Source: Nostoc sp. PCC 7524 (GTDB lineage Bacteria; Cyanobacteriota; Cyanobacteriia; Cyanobacteriales; Nostocaceae). Taken from it: a DNA stretch of 64,000 nucleotides. A model generated the notes under the pieces. It ran no database searches. It saw nothing but the letters and a program-made list of their open reading frames with translations, and was not told the origin of the DNA. The stretch is taken from the NCBI RefSeq assembly GCF_000316645.1, contig NC_019684.1, forward strand, positions 992,001 through 1,056,000, written 5' to 3'. The translations under genes and the position numbers were made by a program. Positions 1-8,380 of the stretch are shown here, in pieces; the first letter of the stretch is position 1, and each line of letters opens with the position of its first letter.

Positions 1-2
1 AA

Positions 3-74
3 ACTGCACCTTTACCAGTAAAAGTGCTGCTTCAACCACTGGGTACTTTAAGAACCGGAGATTTAAATTCATGA
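3..74 (+). CDS. possible 3' end of a gene cut by the window edge
   Basis: One frame is open from the window edge to a TGA at 72-74 and reads as a plausible protein tail of about 23 residues ending TGDLNS. There is no domain to recognise and another frame is also open to about the same point, so this is weakly supported. Confidence 0.25.
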   Translation, partial: TAPLPVKVLLQPLGTLRTGDLNS

Positions 75-346
75 TATGAAATTGCTATCTTCAATATCAG
101 CAATCAATAAGTTAAAGAAATACCATTTTTACTTTTTCTTTGTTATTTTGTATTTAACGGGACAGTTCTAAAATATCTAGTCAGTTTAAATATCAATTAG
201 TCCCACCCTTTACCACTCTTTTTCTAAGATTTAACTTAAATTTGTGCTGATCTTAATTTATTTGCACAGAACATAATATCTAGAAACAGATTGTATGGTA
301 AGTTGCACAACTGCAAAATATTTCTTTACACAGGAAGCATTAGCTT

Positions 347-697
347 ATGAGTGTGCTTAAGAGCAAAAACCAAAATATTGTCATGTCTGCTTTTATCAAA
401 CCTCTAGATATTGCCCAAAAAGCAGGTAGTCAGCAAAAATTAGATTTACTACAACCCTTACGCCAATGGCTTGACGCGGTAGAAATCCACAATCGTAAAT
501 TAGCTTACTTTATTGCCAAATTGATCCCAGCCCAGTGTCCTTTTGAGCGCGACATTATGCTATTCGGTCGCAAAATAGCTCATATTCCTCCTATGTGCAA
601 GCTCAATCCGCTATATGATCAATTTGTTGGCTTGCGTTTTCGCGCTTTATGTTATTTAGTAGATCAATGTGGAGAAGACATCCAGTCTTACTGCTAA
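347..697 (+). CDS. Mo-dependent nitrogenase C-terminal-domain protein (Mo-nitro_C)
   Basis: A 116-residue soluble protein. The segment from about residue 30 onwards (LLQPLRQWLDAVEI, FERDIMLFGRKIAHIPPMCKLNPLYDQ, then FVGLRFRALCYL with a Cys near the end) resembles the short cyanobacterial family named Mo-nitro_C after its similarity to a nitrogenase C-terminal region. The function of these stand-alone proteins is not known, and the name alone does not show a role in nitrogen fixation. Start is the ATG at 347; a later in-frame ATG at residue 13 is possible. It lies 22 bp before a cupin gene on the same strand, so the two may be co-transcribed. Confidence 0.7.
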   Translation: MSVLKSKNQNIVMSAFIKPLDIAQKAGSQQKLDLLQPLRQWLDAVEIHNRKLAYFIAKLIPAQCPFERDIMLFGRKIAHIPPMCKLNPLYDQFVGLRFRALCYLVDQCGEDIQSYC

Positions 698-719
698 ATA
701 AACATAGAGACAACGGTCA

Positions 720-992
720 ATGGAAATAAAAATTGAGCATCAACCAAGTCAAGAATTACTACACCAATTGGGTGTATTTAAGTGGGGAATTTGGCAAAAA
801 GAAGTCTCTGTATTTCCCTGGACTTATGATACTCAAGAAACTTGTTATTTTTTAGAAGGTGATGTAATTGTTACGCCTGATGGCGCTCAACCAGTACAAA
901 TGGGTAAAGGAGATTTAGTAACTTTTCCCTCTGGAATGTCTTGTACTTGGGAAATTAGAAGTGACGTAAAAAAACATTATTCTTTTGATTAG
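720..992 (+). CDS. small cupin-fold protein (DUF861/Cupin_3 type)
   Basis: A 90-residue single-domain protein. The core has the two cupin motifs in compact form: an ETCYFLEGDVIVTPDG segment around residues 40-55 and GKGDLVTFPSGMSCTWEI around 62-79. It resembles the EutQ/DUF861-like cupins that bind small ligands or sugars. The classical metal-binding histidines are largely absent from the first motif, so a catalytic role cannot be inferred. It follows the Mo-nitro_C gene with a 22-bp gap. Confidence 0.75.
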   Translation: MEIKIEHQPSQELLHQLGVFKWGIWQKEVSVFPWTYDTQETCYFLEGDVIVTPDGAQPVQMGKGDLVTFPSGMSCTWEIRSDVKKHYSFD

Positions 993-1114
993 CTCAGATT
1001 CAAGCATTTACATAATAGGGAATAGGGAATAGGTAGTAGGGAAAGATTAATAGTTAATGACTATTCCCAGTCAGATATTCGGATATTCTATATTGGGGTT
1101 CCTGAGATTTGCAA

Positions 1115-1158
1115 ACGCGATCGCCATACCCGCAGAAAAGTCGGGGCGTAGCATCGTC
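1115..1158. repeat. small dispersed repeat-like palindromic patch
   Basis: A GC-rich stretch with a HIP1 site (GCGATCGC) followed by a CCCGCAG...GGGGCGTAGCATCG arrangement in an AT-rich spacer. It resembles the small dispersed repeats of Nostoc genomes, but no second identical copy was found in this window. Confidence 0.3.
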
Positions 1159-1247
1159 GCAATTATATAGCAGTTCAACATGGGTAATTCTGCAATGTTT
1201 CAGAATTACCCTAAATTGTTAGCCATGTAGCAGAGAAGAATTATTGC

Positions 1248-1466
1248 CTAAACTCTAGATGTTGGCTTCAAAAATAGCCAAGCGACAAAGAACGTAGCAG
1301 CTGTAAATAGTTGCGTTAAATCCAATGCAGATAAATAACCATCAGCAAAAGATGCAATACTGCGATCGGTAATGCCAAATACCCAAGAAGAAAGGCCGAA
1401 CAGCCAAATGCCATTCTTGAGATTGCCTAGGAATTCCTTGGAGTCTGACTGTTGCTGTTCTTTCAT
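1248..1466 (-). CDS. small two-helix membrane protein, unknown function
   Basis: A 72-residue protein if started at the ATG ending at 1466 (MKEQQQSDSKEF). The open frame extends 19 codons further upstream, but that part encodes only Pro/Asn-rich sequence derived from a heptanucleotide-like repeat, so the shorter start is preferred. Two hydrophobic stretches are visible (about residues 16-30, GIWLFGLSSWVFGI, and 48-65, LTQLFTAATFFVAWLFL). No family was recognised. It stands alone between two intergenic regions. Confidence 0.55.
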   Translation of the reverse strand: MKEQQQSDSKEFLGNLKNGIWLFGLSSWVFGITDRSIASFADGYLSALDLTQLFTAATFFVAWLFLKPTSRV

Positions 1467-1678
1467 ACTCTTGTTCTCCCTTGGTAAAGGATTGGGGATT
1501 GGGGATGGATGTGAGACTTCCAAAATAGAATTTATACTTATATTAATAAATATTTCATTGACTTGACAGCACTATCAAAAGGTACATATCCCTATCTTGA
1601 CATTCCTACTTTAGTTCTGCCGCCTTTGATAGACTGTAATGCTGTAAGTAGCTCAGTGTTAAAAATTATCGCTATGGC

Positions 1679-1711
1679 AAGGCAGGAGGCAGGAGGCAGG
1701 AGGCAGGAGGG
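1679..1711. repeat. heptanucleotide short tandem repeat (STRR)
   Basis: About four tandem copies of the 7-bp unit GGCAGGA. Such short tandemly repeated repetitive sequences are characteristic of intergenic DNA in heterocystous cyanobacteria. Confidence 0.85.
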
Positions 1712-1917
1712 AAGAGGGTTTGAGCCTAGTTTATTTTTCTTAACATAGTTGTGTTTTTTCCCACCAACTTACTTAATTGATTACCTTCTGATTCTGGATT
1801 AGTGGCGTTGATTTACTGAAACTATAAATAGTTATACAAATCTTTACTTACACAATGCTAATTTACTCCTTAAGATAGATGCTTTTACGTAATCTATAAT
1901 CAAGACCTAGTTATATC

Positions 1918-1980
1918 TAGGGTGCGTCAGTGTGAGTAATTTCTTGGTATGCCAAGGGTTTCTCTGACTGACGCACCCTA
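1918..1980. repeat. 63-bp hairpin repeat, copy 1
   Basis: Perfect terminal inverted arms TAGGGTGCGTCAG at 1918-1930 and its complement at 1968-1980 enclose a 37-bp centre. A second, closely similar copy including most of the centre lies at 18759-18821. Conservation of the centre as well as the arms suggests a dispersed mobile or REP-like element, not two independent terminators. Confidence 0.85.
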
Positions 1981-2112
1981 CTAACAATCAATTTGGGATA
2001 ATTTATTTTTTGGTATTCCCTAAATCTGTACAAAATCAAGCTGGAGATACTCGACATTCCTAAGAAAAATTAAGTTAAATAAAAAGGTGGTAAAAAAAAG
2101 ACAGATAAGTTA

Positions 2113-3060
2113 ATGGCTGCAACCCAGTTAAATCAACTGCCTAACACAACACAGTTACAAAACAATGAGCCGCCAGAGTTAGGGCTGGTTTGCATTACAT
2201 TTGATAAACAAGTGCGTTTTCGGACAATGACACGCACACGATACTTACAACTTTCTCCGAGTCAACGTGAAAGTGCTTTACGGGAGATTTATCAGCACAA
2301 CTTGCAGCGATCGCATGACGCTTTATCCTTTTGCGAAGCAAACAACATCAGACTGTATCGAATGTCTTCCGGTTTGTTTCCTCTCAGTGATATGGAAGAC
2401 GAAATCGGGGCTAATATCTTAGAAAGCATGAGGGCTGATTTGGGTAAAATCGGTCAAAGAGCGCAAGCTTTGAACATCAGAATGGTACTGCACCCTGATC
2501 AATACGTAGTTCTGAGTTCCGATTCTCCCGAAATTGTACAAACAAGCATCAAGATTTTAGCCAGACACGCCCTTAACCTAGATTTACTCGGTTTACCTCG
2601 TTCAACGTGGTCATTAATGAATATTCACGGTGGTAAATCTCAACGCAGCGAACAACTCATCAAAGTCATCTCAGAATTACCACCAGCCATTAAAAACCGA
2701 TTAACCCTAGAAAACGACGAATACGCCTACAGTGCTAGCGAAATTTTAGCAGTCTGCCAACAAGCTCAAATCCCTATGGTATTTGATGCTCATCATCACA
2801 TTTGCCATGAAAAATTAGACAGCTACGATCATCCGAGTGTAGCAGCCATGTTGGAGGCAGCCAGAGGCACTTGGACAAATCCAGATTGGCAATTGGTACA
2901 TATTTCCAACGGTGAAGAAGCCTTCCTAGACAGAAAACATAGTAATCTAATTACTGCTATGCCCAACATTTACCACCAAGCACCCTGGATAGAAGTAGAA
3001 GCCAAACACAAAGAAGCTGCGATCGCACATTTGCGCTCATGGTGGCTTATGGGACAATAG
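2113..3060 (+). CDS. uvsE: UV-damage endonuclease UvdE/UvsE
   Basis: A 315-residue TIM-barrel endonuclease, close to the usual family length of about 300. It nicks DNA 5' to UV photoproducts and starts an excision repair path independent of UvrABC. Family landmarks in order: ELGLVCIT near residue 22, NIRLYRMSSGLFPL near 80, RMVLHPDQYVVLSS near 125, NIHGGKS near 175, LTLENDEYAYS near 197 and MVFDAHHHICHE near 219. The acidic and histidine residues in these segments match the metal site of UVDE enzymes. The first 20 residues are a Gln/Asn-rich extension. The next gene starts 58 bp downstream on the same strand. A UV-repair gene fits a strain that also carries scytonemin genes, although the two are 53 kb apart. 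Confidence 0.92.
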   Translation: MAATQLNQLPNTTQLQNNEPPELGLVCITFDKQVRFRTMTRTRYLQLSPSQRESALREIYQHNLQRSHDALSFCEANNIRLYRMSSGLFPLSDMEDEIGANILESMRADLGKIGQRAQALNIRMVLHPDQYVVLSSDSPEIVQTSIKILARHALNLDLLGLPRSTWSLMNIHGGKSQRSEQLIKVISELPPAIKNRLTLENDEYAYSASEILAVCQQAQIPMVFDAHHHICHEKLDSYDHPSVAAMLEAARGTWTNPDWQLVHISNGEEAFLDRKHSNLITAMPNIYHQAPWIEVEAKHKEAAIAHLRSWWLMGQ

Positions 3061-3118
3061 TTTCACTCAAACAAACACTTTGCGCCTCAGCACCTGTGCG
3101 TGAGAAAATCATCAGACT

Positions 3119-4717
3119 ATGGCGATCGCAATTGATTTTGGTACCAGTAACACAGTAATTGCCCGTTGGAACCCAGTCACCCAACAACCAGAAACTATCA
3201 ATCTCCCTAGCTTATCTGTTCAACAAAGCCTCAACCCACCATTAATTCCCAGCTTGGTGTATGTTGAAGATGCTAACCAGAGTAAAGTTATTGTAGGTCA
3301 ACAAGTACGCGATCGCGGTTTTGATCTCAAGAGTGATAGCCGATTTTTCCGTAGCTTCAAACGGGGGATTGGGGCAGATATTCAAGGCTTTCTCCCAGAA
3401 CTAGATGGGCAGATGATCACCTTTGAGCAAGTCGGGCAATGGTTTCTCACTCAAATTATTACCCAACTAGCACCCCAAGAAGGTGGCTTAGATTCCCTAG
3501 TTTTAACCGTACCCGTAGATAGTTTTGAAGCTTACCGCCATTGGTTAGGTACAGTTTGTCAAACCCTTCCTGTGGAACAGGTGCGGATGTTAGACGAACC
3601 CACAGCCGCCGCCTTGGGTTATGGTTTAGCTGATCAAGAAATTCTCTTAGTCGTTGACTTTGGTGGGGGGACATTAGATTTATCCCTGGTACAGTTGAAT
3701 AAAAGCACCCAAGCCAACACTAAACCTGTAGGCTTTCTCTTGAAATGGGGTAACAAATCTCTAGCAGAAGACTCCAAACAAAAAGTCAAAACAGCCCGTG
3801 TACTGGCGAAAGCTGGGCAGAATTTAGGCGGCACAGATATCGATAATTGGTTAGTAGATTATTTTGCCAAAACTCAAGGATTGGCGGTTAGTCCTTTGAC
3901 AACTCGACTGGCGGAGAAAGTGAAAATTCAGCTATCCACTCAAACCCAAGCCAGTGAAGTGTATTTTGATGATGAGTCTTTTGAAAGCTATGAATTAGAA
4001 CTGAACCGCGACACCTTAGAAACTATCCTCAAAGAACACGCATTTTTTGAGCGATTAGATGAGTCCATGACTAATCTTTTACAGCAAGCACGCCGCCAAG
4101 GTATTGAAATTACAGATATTAATGCTGTGTTGTTAGTGGGTGGGACTGTGCAGTTACCTGCTGTGCAAACATGGATAAGGCAGTATTTTGAGGCGGAAAA
4201 AATTCGTTATGAACGTCCTTTTGAAGCGATCGCCCAAGGTGCATTGCAACTATCCCAAGGTGTAGAAATTAAGGATTTTCTTTATCATAGTTACGGTGTG
4301 CGTTACTGGGATCGTCGTAATCAGCGTCATAGTTGGCATCCGATTATTAAAGACGGGCAAGCATATCCTATGAGTCAGCCTGTGGAATTAGTCTTGGGTG
4401 CTTCCTTGGAAAATCAACCGAGTATTGAGTTGATTATTGGGGAATTAGGGGCGGAAACAGGTGGTACAGAGGTGTATTTTGATGGCGATCGCTTAATTAC
4501 TCGCCGCCTAGATAGTGGTGTCACCAGCGTTAAACCTTTAAATGATCAAGAAGGCGCTAGAACCATCGCCCAACTCACACCCCCAGGCTTTCCGGGAAGC
4601 GATCGGATTAAAATTCAGTTTCAAGTTGATGAACAACGGTTTTTAAGAATCTCTGTTGAGGATTTATTTACTAATGAAACGCTGTTAGAAAATCAACTCG
4701 TCGCTCAGTTGAGTTAA
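3119..4717 (+). CDS. Hsp70-family (DnaK-like) ATPase
   Basis: A 532-residue protein with an actin/Hsp70 ATPase domain: the phosphate-1 motif IDFGTSNTVIARW at residues 5-17, the phosphate-2 motif VVDFGGGTLDLSLV near 178-191 and the adenosine motif LLVGGTVQLPAVQTW near 338-352. The C-terminal part (about 400-532) is shorter than DnaK's substrate domain and its lid, so this is one of the divergent cyanobacterial Hsp70-like proteins and not the main chaperone. It is expected to be a cytosolic ATP-dependent chaperone or scaffold; the client is unknown. It lies 58 bp after uvsE on the same strand. The MITE and CRISPR array start just beyond its stop codon. Confidence 0.88.
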   Translation: MAIAIDFGTSNTVIARWNPVTQQPETINLPSLSVQQSLNPPLIPSLVYVEDANQSKVIVGQQVRDRGFDLKSDSRFFRSFKRGIGADIQGFLPELDGQMITFEQVGQWFLTQIITQLAPQEGGLDSLVLTVPVDSFEAYRHWLGTVCQTLPVEQVRMLDEPTAAALGYGLADQEILLVVDFGGGTLDLSLVQLNKSTQANTKPVGFLLKWGNKSLAEDSKQKVKTARVLAKAGQNLGGTDIDNWLVDYFAKTQGLAVSPLTTRLAEKVKIQLSTQTQASEVYFDDESFESYELELNRDTLETILKEHAFFERLDESMTNLLQQARRQGIEITDINAVLLVGGTVQLPAVQTWIRQYFEAEKIRYERPFEAIAQGALQLSQGVEIKDFLYHSYGVRYWDRRNQRHSWHPIIKDGQAYPMSQPVELVLGASLENQPSIELIIGELGAETGGTEVYFDGDRLITRRLDSGVTSVKPLNDQEGARTIAQLTPPGFPGSDRIKIQFQVDEQRFLRISVEDLFTNETLLENQLVAQLS

Positions 4718-4746
4718 GGGGTGATTTATTCAGTTAGTAGGGTGTC

Positions 4747-4915
4747 TTAGAGGTTGTTTGAAAAGGGGTTAACTGCGATTTTAGAGACTTATTGATCCCC
4801 CCTACCCCCCTTAAAAAGGGGGGAAAACTGAATCAAAGTCCCCCTTTTTAAGGGGGATTTAGGGGGATCTAAAAGTATTGGAGACACCATTAGGGACTTT
4901 TCAAATATCCTCTAA
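4747..4915. mobile_element. MITE (169 bp) with IS5-type ends
   Basis: The outer ends are inverted repeats: TTAGAGGTTGTTTGAAAAG at the left and, on the other strand, TTAGAGGATATTTGAAAAG at the right. The interior (4794-4869) is a strong palindrome of C-runs and G-runs bounded by GATC. The outer 19 bp match the ends of the IS5-type element at 27700-28636 at 18 of 19 positions, and both insertions are flanked by TA. It has no coding capacity, so it is probably a non-autonomous derivative moved by that transposase. It sits 33 bp from the first CRISPR repeat. Confidence 0.85.
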
Positions 4916-4948
4916 ATTGCCGATAAATTTGTCGGCGAGTTCTTCTAC

Positions 4949-7314
4949 GTTTCAATCCCTAATAGGGATTAAGTGAAATTGCAATTTCCGTGTGGGTTCC
5001 CGTGGAAGGAACTATCACCTTAGTTTCAATCCCTAATAGGGATTAAGTGAAATTGCAATGCAAACATCGTATGGTGGACATCGGGATTTACGCTCAGTTT
5101 CAATCCCTAATAGGGATTAAGTGAAATTGCAATAACATTATATACTACTAAAGTTCAGTACAGTATGAGTTTCAATCCCTAATAGGGATTAAGTGAAATT
5201 GCAATTACCACCTTTCGTCAAGCCATCCATAATTTAAAGTTTCAATCCCTAATAGGGATTAAGTGAAATTGCAATCTTCTTACTTCGTTTCAACTGCTGG
5301 CAATATCTCGTTTCAATCCCTAATAGGGATTAAGTGAAATTGCAATCCTATACTCGTCTGAGATAAAACTAGCCATTAATTAAGTTTCAATCCCTAATAG
5401 GGATTAAGTGAAATTGCAATCATTAACTTTGGGGTCAATTCGGTATTTTTCATCGTTTCAATCCCTAATAGGGATTAAGTGAAATTGCAATAATCAGCAT
5501 CTCAGCCCTCATCTGTCCACTACTGGTTTCAATCCCTAATAGGGATTAAGTGAAATTGCAATTATTTACTGCTGTTGCTCAAGCTGCCCGTGTTTACGTT
5601 TCAATCCCTAATAGGGATTAAGTGAAATTGCAATTACCGCATACTACATCTGCATGAGTGCCTCTACAAGTTTCAATCCCTAATAGGGATTAAGTGAAAT
5701 TGCAATTTTACCTGATGCTGATTTGTTTGCTTCCCTAATAGGAATTGTTTCAATCCCTAATAGGGATTAAGTGAAATTGCAATGCCATTTACGCAGCTAG
5801 GCAGAGTTTGTACAGCAAGTTTCAATCCCTAATAGGGATTAAGTGAAATTGCAATGCCAAAGGTAAAGTAATGGTGTCTGCCATTGAGTTTCAATCCCTA
5901 ATAGGGATTAAGTGAAATTGCAATGAAAAAATCAAATTCCAGTCAAGTACCTTTCGTTACGTTTCAATCCCTAATAGGGATTAAGTGAAATTGCAATTGA
6001 AAAAGAGGGGAAAGGAGTGGACGATTTTATTGTTTCAATCCCTAATAGGGATTAAGTGAAATTGCAATACCCAACCTAAGCAATTATCTCTGTTTTAGCC
6101 GTTTCAATCCCTAATAGGGATTAAGTGAAATTGCAATAAGGGTGAGCAGTTATGCGATCGCTCAAGGGTACAAAAATGTTTCAATCCCTAATAGGGATTA
6201 AGTGAAATTGCAATCGAACCCAAAAACACGACGCAAGGCAGGCCAGACCCCAGGTTTCAATCCCTAATAGGGATTAAGTGAAATTGCAATAAGCGATCGC
6301 CTGAGTGCGATCGCTCTAAATTAGTTTCAATCCCTAATAGGGATTAAGTGAAATTGCAATTAGCCCATAAAACGGGCATATTGAGCAATTTTATTGTTTC
6401 AATCCCTAATAGGGATTAAGTGAAATTGCAATGGAGTGTCAAAGTTGTGTAAAAGTTCAAGCTCTCGTTTCAATCCCTAATAGGGATTAAGTGAAATTGC
6501 AATGTGAGGGAATTATTGGTAATGACAATGATTTTTTGTTTCAATCCCTAATAGGGATTAAGTGAAATTGCAATTAGGGATTAGCTAGGGGTGACAACCA
6601 TAGAAGTGATGTTTCAATCCCTAATAGGGATTAAGTGAAATTGCAATTGAAACCCCCGATGGGGTTGGTACTGCTGGAGGGAAAAGTGTTTCAATCCCTA
6701 ATAGGGATTAAGTGAAATTGCAATAAAATCGGAACTGTCAGAAATTGTAATAGATTCTAGTTTCAATCCCTAATAGGGATTAAGTGAAATTGCAATAATA
6801 CTAATAATATTATTAAGACTAGAAAAAATATTGCTGTTTCAATCCCTAATAGGGATTAAGTGAAATTGCAATTTGGGGTTTTTCCCTGTCAACGGTTGAA
6901 AAATTTCGTTTCAATCCCTAATAGGGATTAAGTGAAATTGCAATGTGTAATTCTCACGGGGTTAACAAAGGTACTAAAGTTTCAATCCCTAATAGGGATT
7001 AAGTGAAATTGCAATGTTATCTTTTGCGGTCAAATTGTTAGCTAAAAATCTTGTTTCAATCCCTAATAGGGATTAAGTGAAATTGCAATTTTACTGATGC
7101 AATAGGGCGATCGCTACCCACACCTAGTTTCAATCCCTAATAGGGATTAAGTGAAATTGCAATGATCATCATCCTAATCAGATCATGGCTAAATCCCGTG
7201 TTTCAATCCCTAATAGGGATTAAGTGAAATTGCAATCTGAAACACCTTCTGGCTATACTTTCACACTACCCATACAAGTTTCAATCCCTAATAGGGATTA
7301 AGTGAAATTGCAAT
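4949..7314 (-). CRISPR. CRISPR array, 33 repeats and 32 spacers, no adjacent cas genes
   Basis: A 37-bp repeat starting GTTTCAATCCCTAATAGGG and ending AGTGAAATTGCAAT on the plus strand recurs 33 times, from 4949-4985 to 7278-7314, with 32 different spacers of 32-41 bp. All copies I compared read identically, including the terminal ones. Read on the minus strand each repeat ends in ATTGAAAC, the usual 8-nt 5' handle of class 1 crRNAs, so the array is probably transcribed leftwards from a leader at 7315-7565. The repeat contains the palindrome AATCCCTAATAGGGATT. Three spacers contain HIP1 sites (6138-6177, 6291-6323 with two, and 7090-7126). The spacer at 5707-5746 contains a near copy of the repeat core. 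No cas gene lies in the window, so the subtype cannot be assigned. Confidence 0.98.
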
Positions 7315-7565
7315 CGCGATCGCCTGAAAGCTAATCTGTATTTGATTTTCAAGGTTCAGTTTCGCGGATGGGTAGATTATAACATGGTGACACATCAGTT
7401 GATTTAACAAAAATAACTAAAACCCCTGCTGTGTAAGGTGCGCGGATAGCTTTAATTTAATTTAACTGCAAAAGCTTGTGTGAGAAGGAATACAGCCGTT
7501 TCTCCTCAAGAGCGATTTTCTACACCTACCCATCCGCGCATTCCATATACCGAGTTTTAGTTAGG
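7315..7565 (-). promoter_or_regulatory. probable CRISPR leader with minus-strand promoter
   Basis: About 250 bp between the last repeat and the methyltransferase gene. On the minus strand a perfect TATAAT (complement of 7376-7381) lies 62 bp from the first repeat; no good -35 is seen at 16-18 bp. A 13-bp inverted pair, CGCGGATGGGTAG at 7363-7375 and its complement at 7526-7538, frames the leader, and a partial copy (CGCGGATAG) lies at 7441. A HIP1 palindrome (7316-7323) starts 2 bp from the leader-repeat junction. Orientation is inferred from the ATTGAAAC end of the repeat. Confidence 0.65.
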
Positions 7566-8369
7566 CTAGGAGTGGGAAGATGAAGAAGATGAGGGAGAAT
7601 TGCTACTTTCCAATCCCCAGTCCCCAGTCCCCAGTTCCTTTTCAAATATCATGAGATGTTGCTGCGGTAAAAGGTTCTTAGTTTCTTTCCACACTAAACC
7701 AACAGCTTGCATTTCCTGACGGACTTGCTTTTGCGTCATTTTGTGCAACCGCTTAATCATAATGAAGGGATTTTCACCCCGGTATTCCACCAGCACCACT
7801 CTACCACCGGGTTTTAACGCTTTCACAATTCCTTGCATCACTTCTTGGGGATACTCAAACTCATGGTAAGCATCCACCATCAATGCTAAATCTACACTTT
7901 GAGGTGGTAAGTTGGGATTAGTGAGTGTAGCTAACACAGGCTCAACGTTAGTGATATGCTTTTCTTGCTGGAAAAACTCAATAATATCTAACATTTCTGG
8001 CTGAATATCTACCGCTAACACCTTGCCCACTGTCAGTATAGATGCAATGGGAAAGCTTAAGTAACCTGTACCAGCGCCAATATCGGCGACTACACTATCA
8101 GGCTTTAAATCCAGTGCGTTAATAATTTTACTCGGTTGTTCCTCAACTTCGCGGCTAGGTCGTTCTAGCCAACCTGCGCCTGTGTGTCCCATAACTTTGG
8201 CGATTTCTCGCCCCATGTAATACTTACCTATACCATCAGGGCTGTGAATGGCTCGCTGTTCATAAACCGCAGTAGTTGCAGGGCTAGCTGCTACAACATC
8301 GACATCTAGCAGCCAACACCCTAACATCATCCCCATCATCACTAGCAAACGCAAAACTTGATTTCTCAT
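7566..8369 (-). CDS. exported class I SAM-dependent methyltransferase
   Basis: A 267-residue protein with an N-terminal signal sequence (hydrophobic residues 6-28, then a likely AAS/AS cleavage region) and a Rossmann methyltransferase domain: motif I VVADIGAGTGYLSF near 93-106, an acidic KVLAVDIQPEM near 116-126, and the post-II region SVDLALMVDAYHEF near 158-171. The substrate is unknown. An exported SAM-dependent enzyme is unusual because SAM is cytosolic, so the leader may be a membrane anchor. The last 23 residues (LGTGDWGLE then Ser-rich) are encoded by a heptanucleotide repeat, so the native C-terminus was probably replaced or extended. It starts 11 bp after the metallophosphatase stop and is probably co-transcribed with it. 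Confidence 0.82.
   Translation of the reverse strand: MRNQVLRLLVMMGMMLGCWLLDVDVVAASPATTAVYEQRAIHSPDGIGKYYMGREIAKVMGHTGAGWLERPSREVEEQPSKIINALDLKPDSVVADIGAGTGYLSFPIASILTVGKVLAVDIQPEMLDIIEFFQQEKHITNVEPVLATLTNPNLPPQSVDLALMVDAYHEFEYPQEVMQGIVKALKPGGRVVLVEYRGENPFIMIKRLHKMTQKQVRQEMQAVGLVWKETKNLLPQQHLMIFEKELGTGDWGLESSNSPSSSSSSHS
7608..7638. repeat. heptanucleotide STRR inside a coding region
   Basis: Tandem 7-bp units of the CCCCAGT/CCCCAAT type. Here they are read through by the 3' end of the methyltransferase gene. Confidence 0.75.
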
Positions 8370-8380
8370 CTGCGGTTTAA

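Larger units (their letters stand above)
1467..2112. other. repeat-rich intergenic region
   Basis: About 650 bp upstream of uvsE without a convincing gene. It holds a heptanucleotide tandem repeat near 1680-1711 and a 63-bp inverted-repeat element at 1918-1980, listed separately. The short open frames here have no recognisable features. Confidence 0.6.

Noticed and set aside
1372..1748. Two short plus-strand frames in the spacer before uvsE
   Set aside because: One is antisense to the small membrane protein, the other ends in a tandem repeat. Neither has a credible start or family.
4794..4869. The C/G-run palindrome as a transcription terminator of the Hsp70-like gene
   Set aside because: It is the core of a MITE with inverted ends and recurs at 44320-44395. 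It may terminate incidentally but is not a dedicated terminator.
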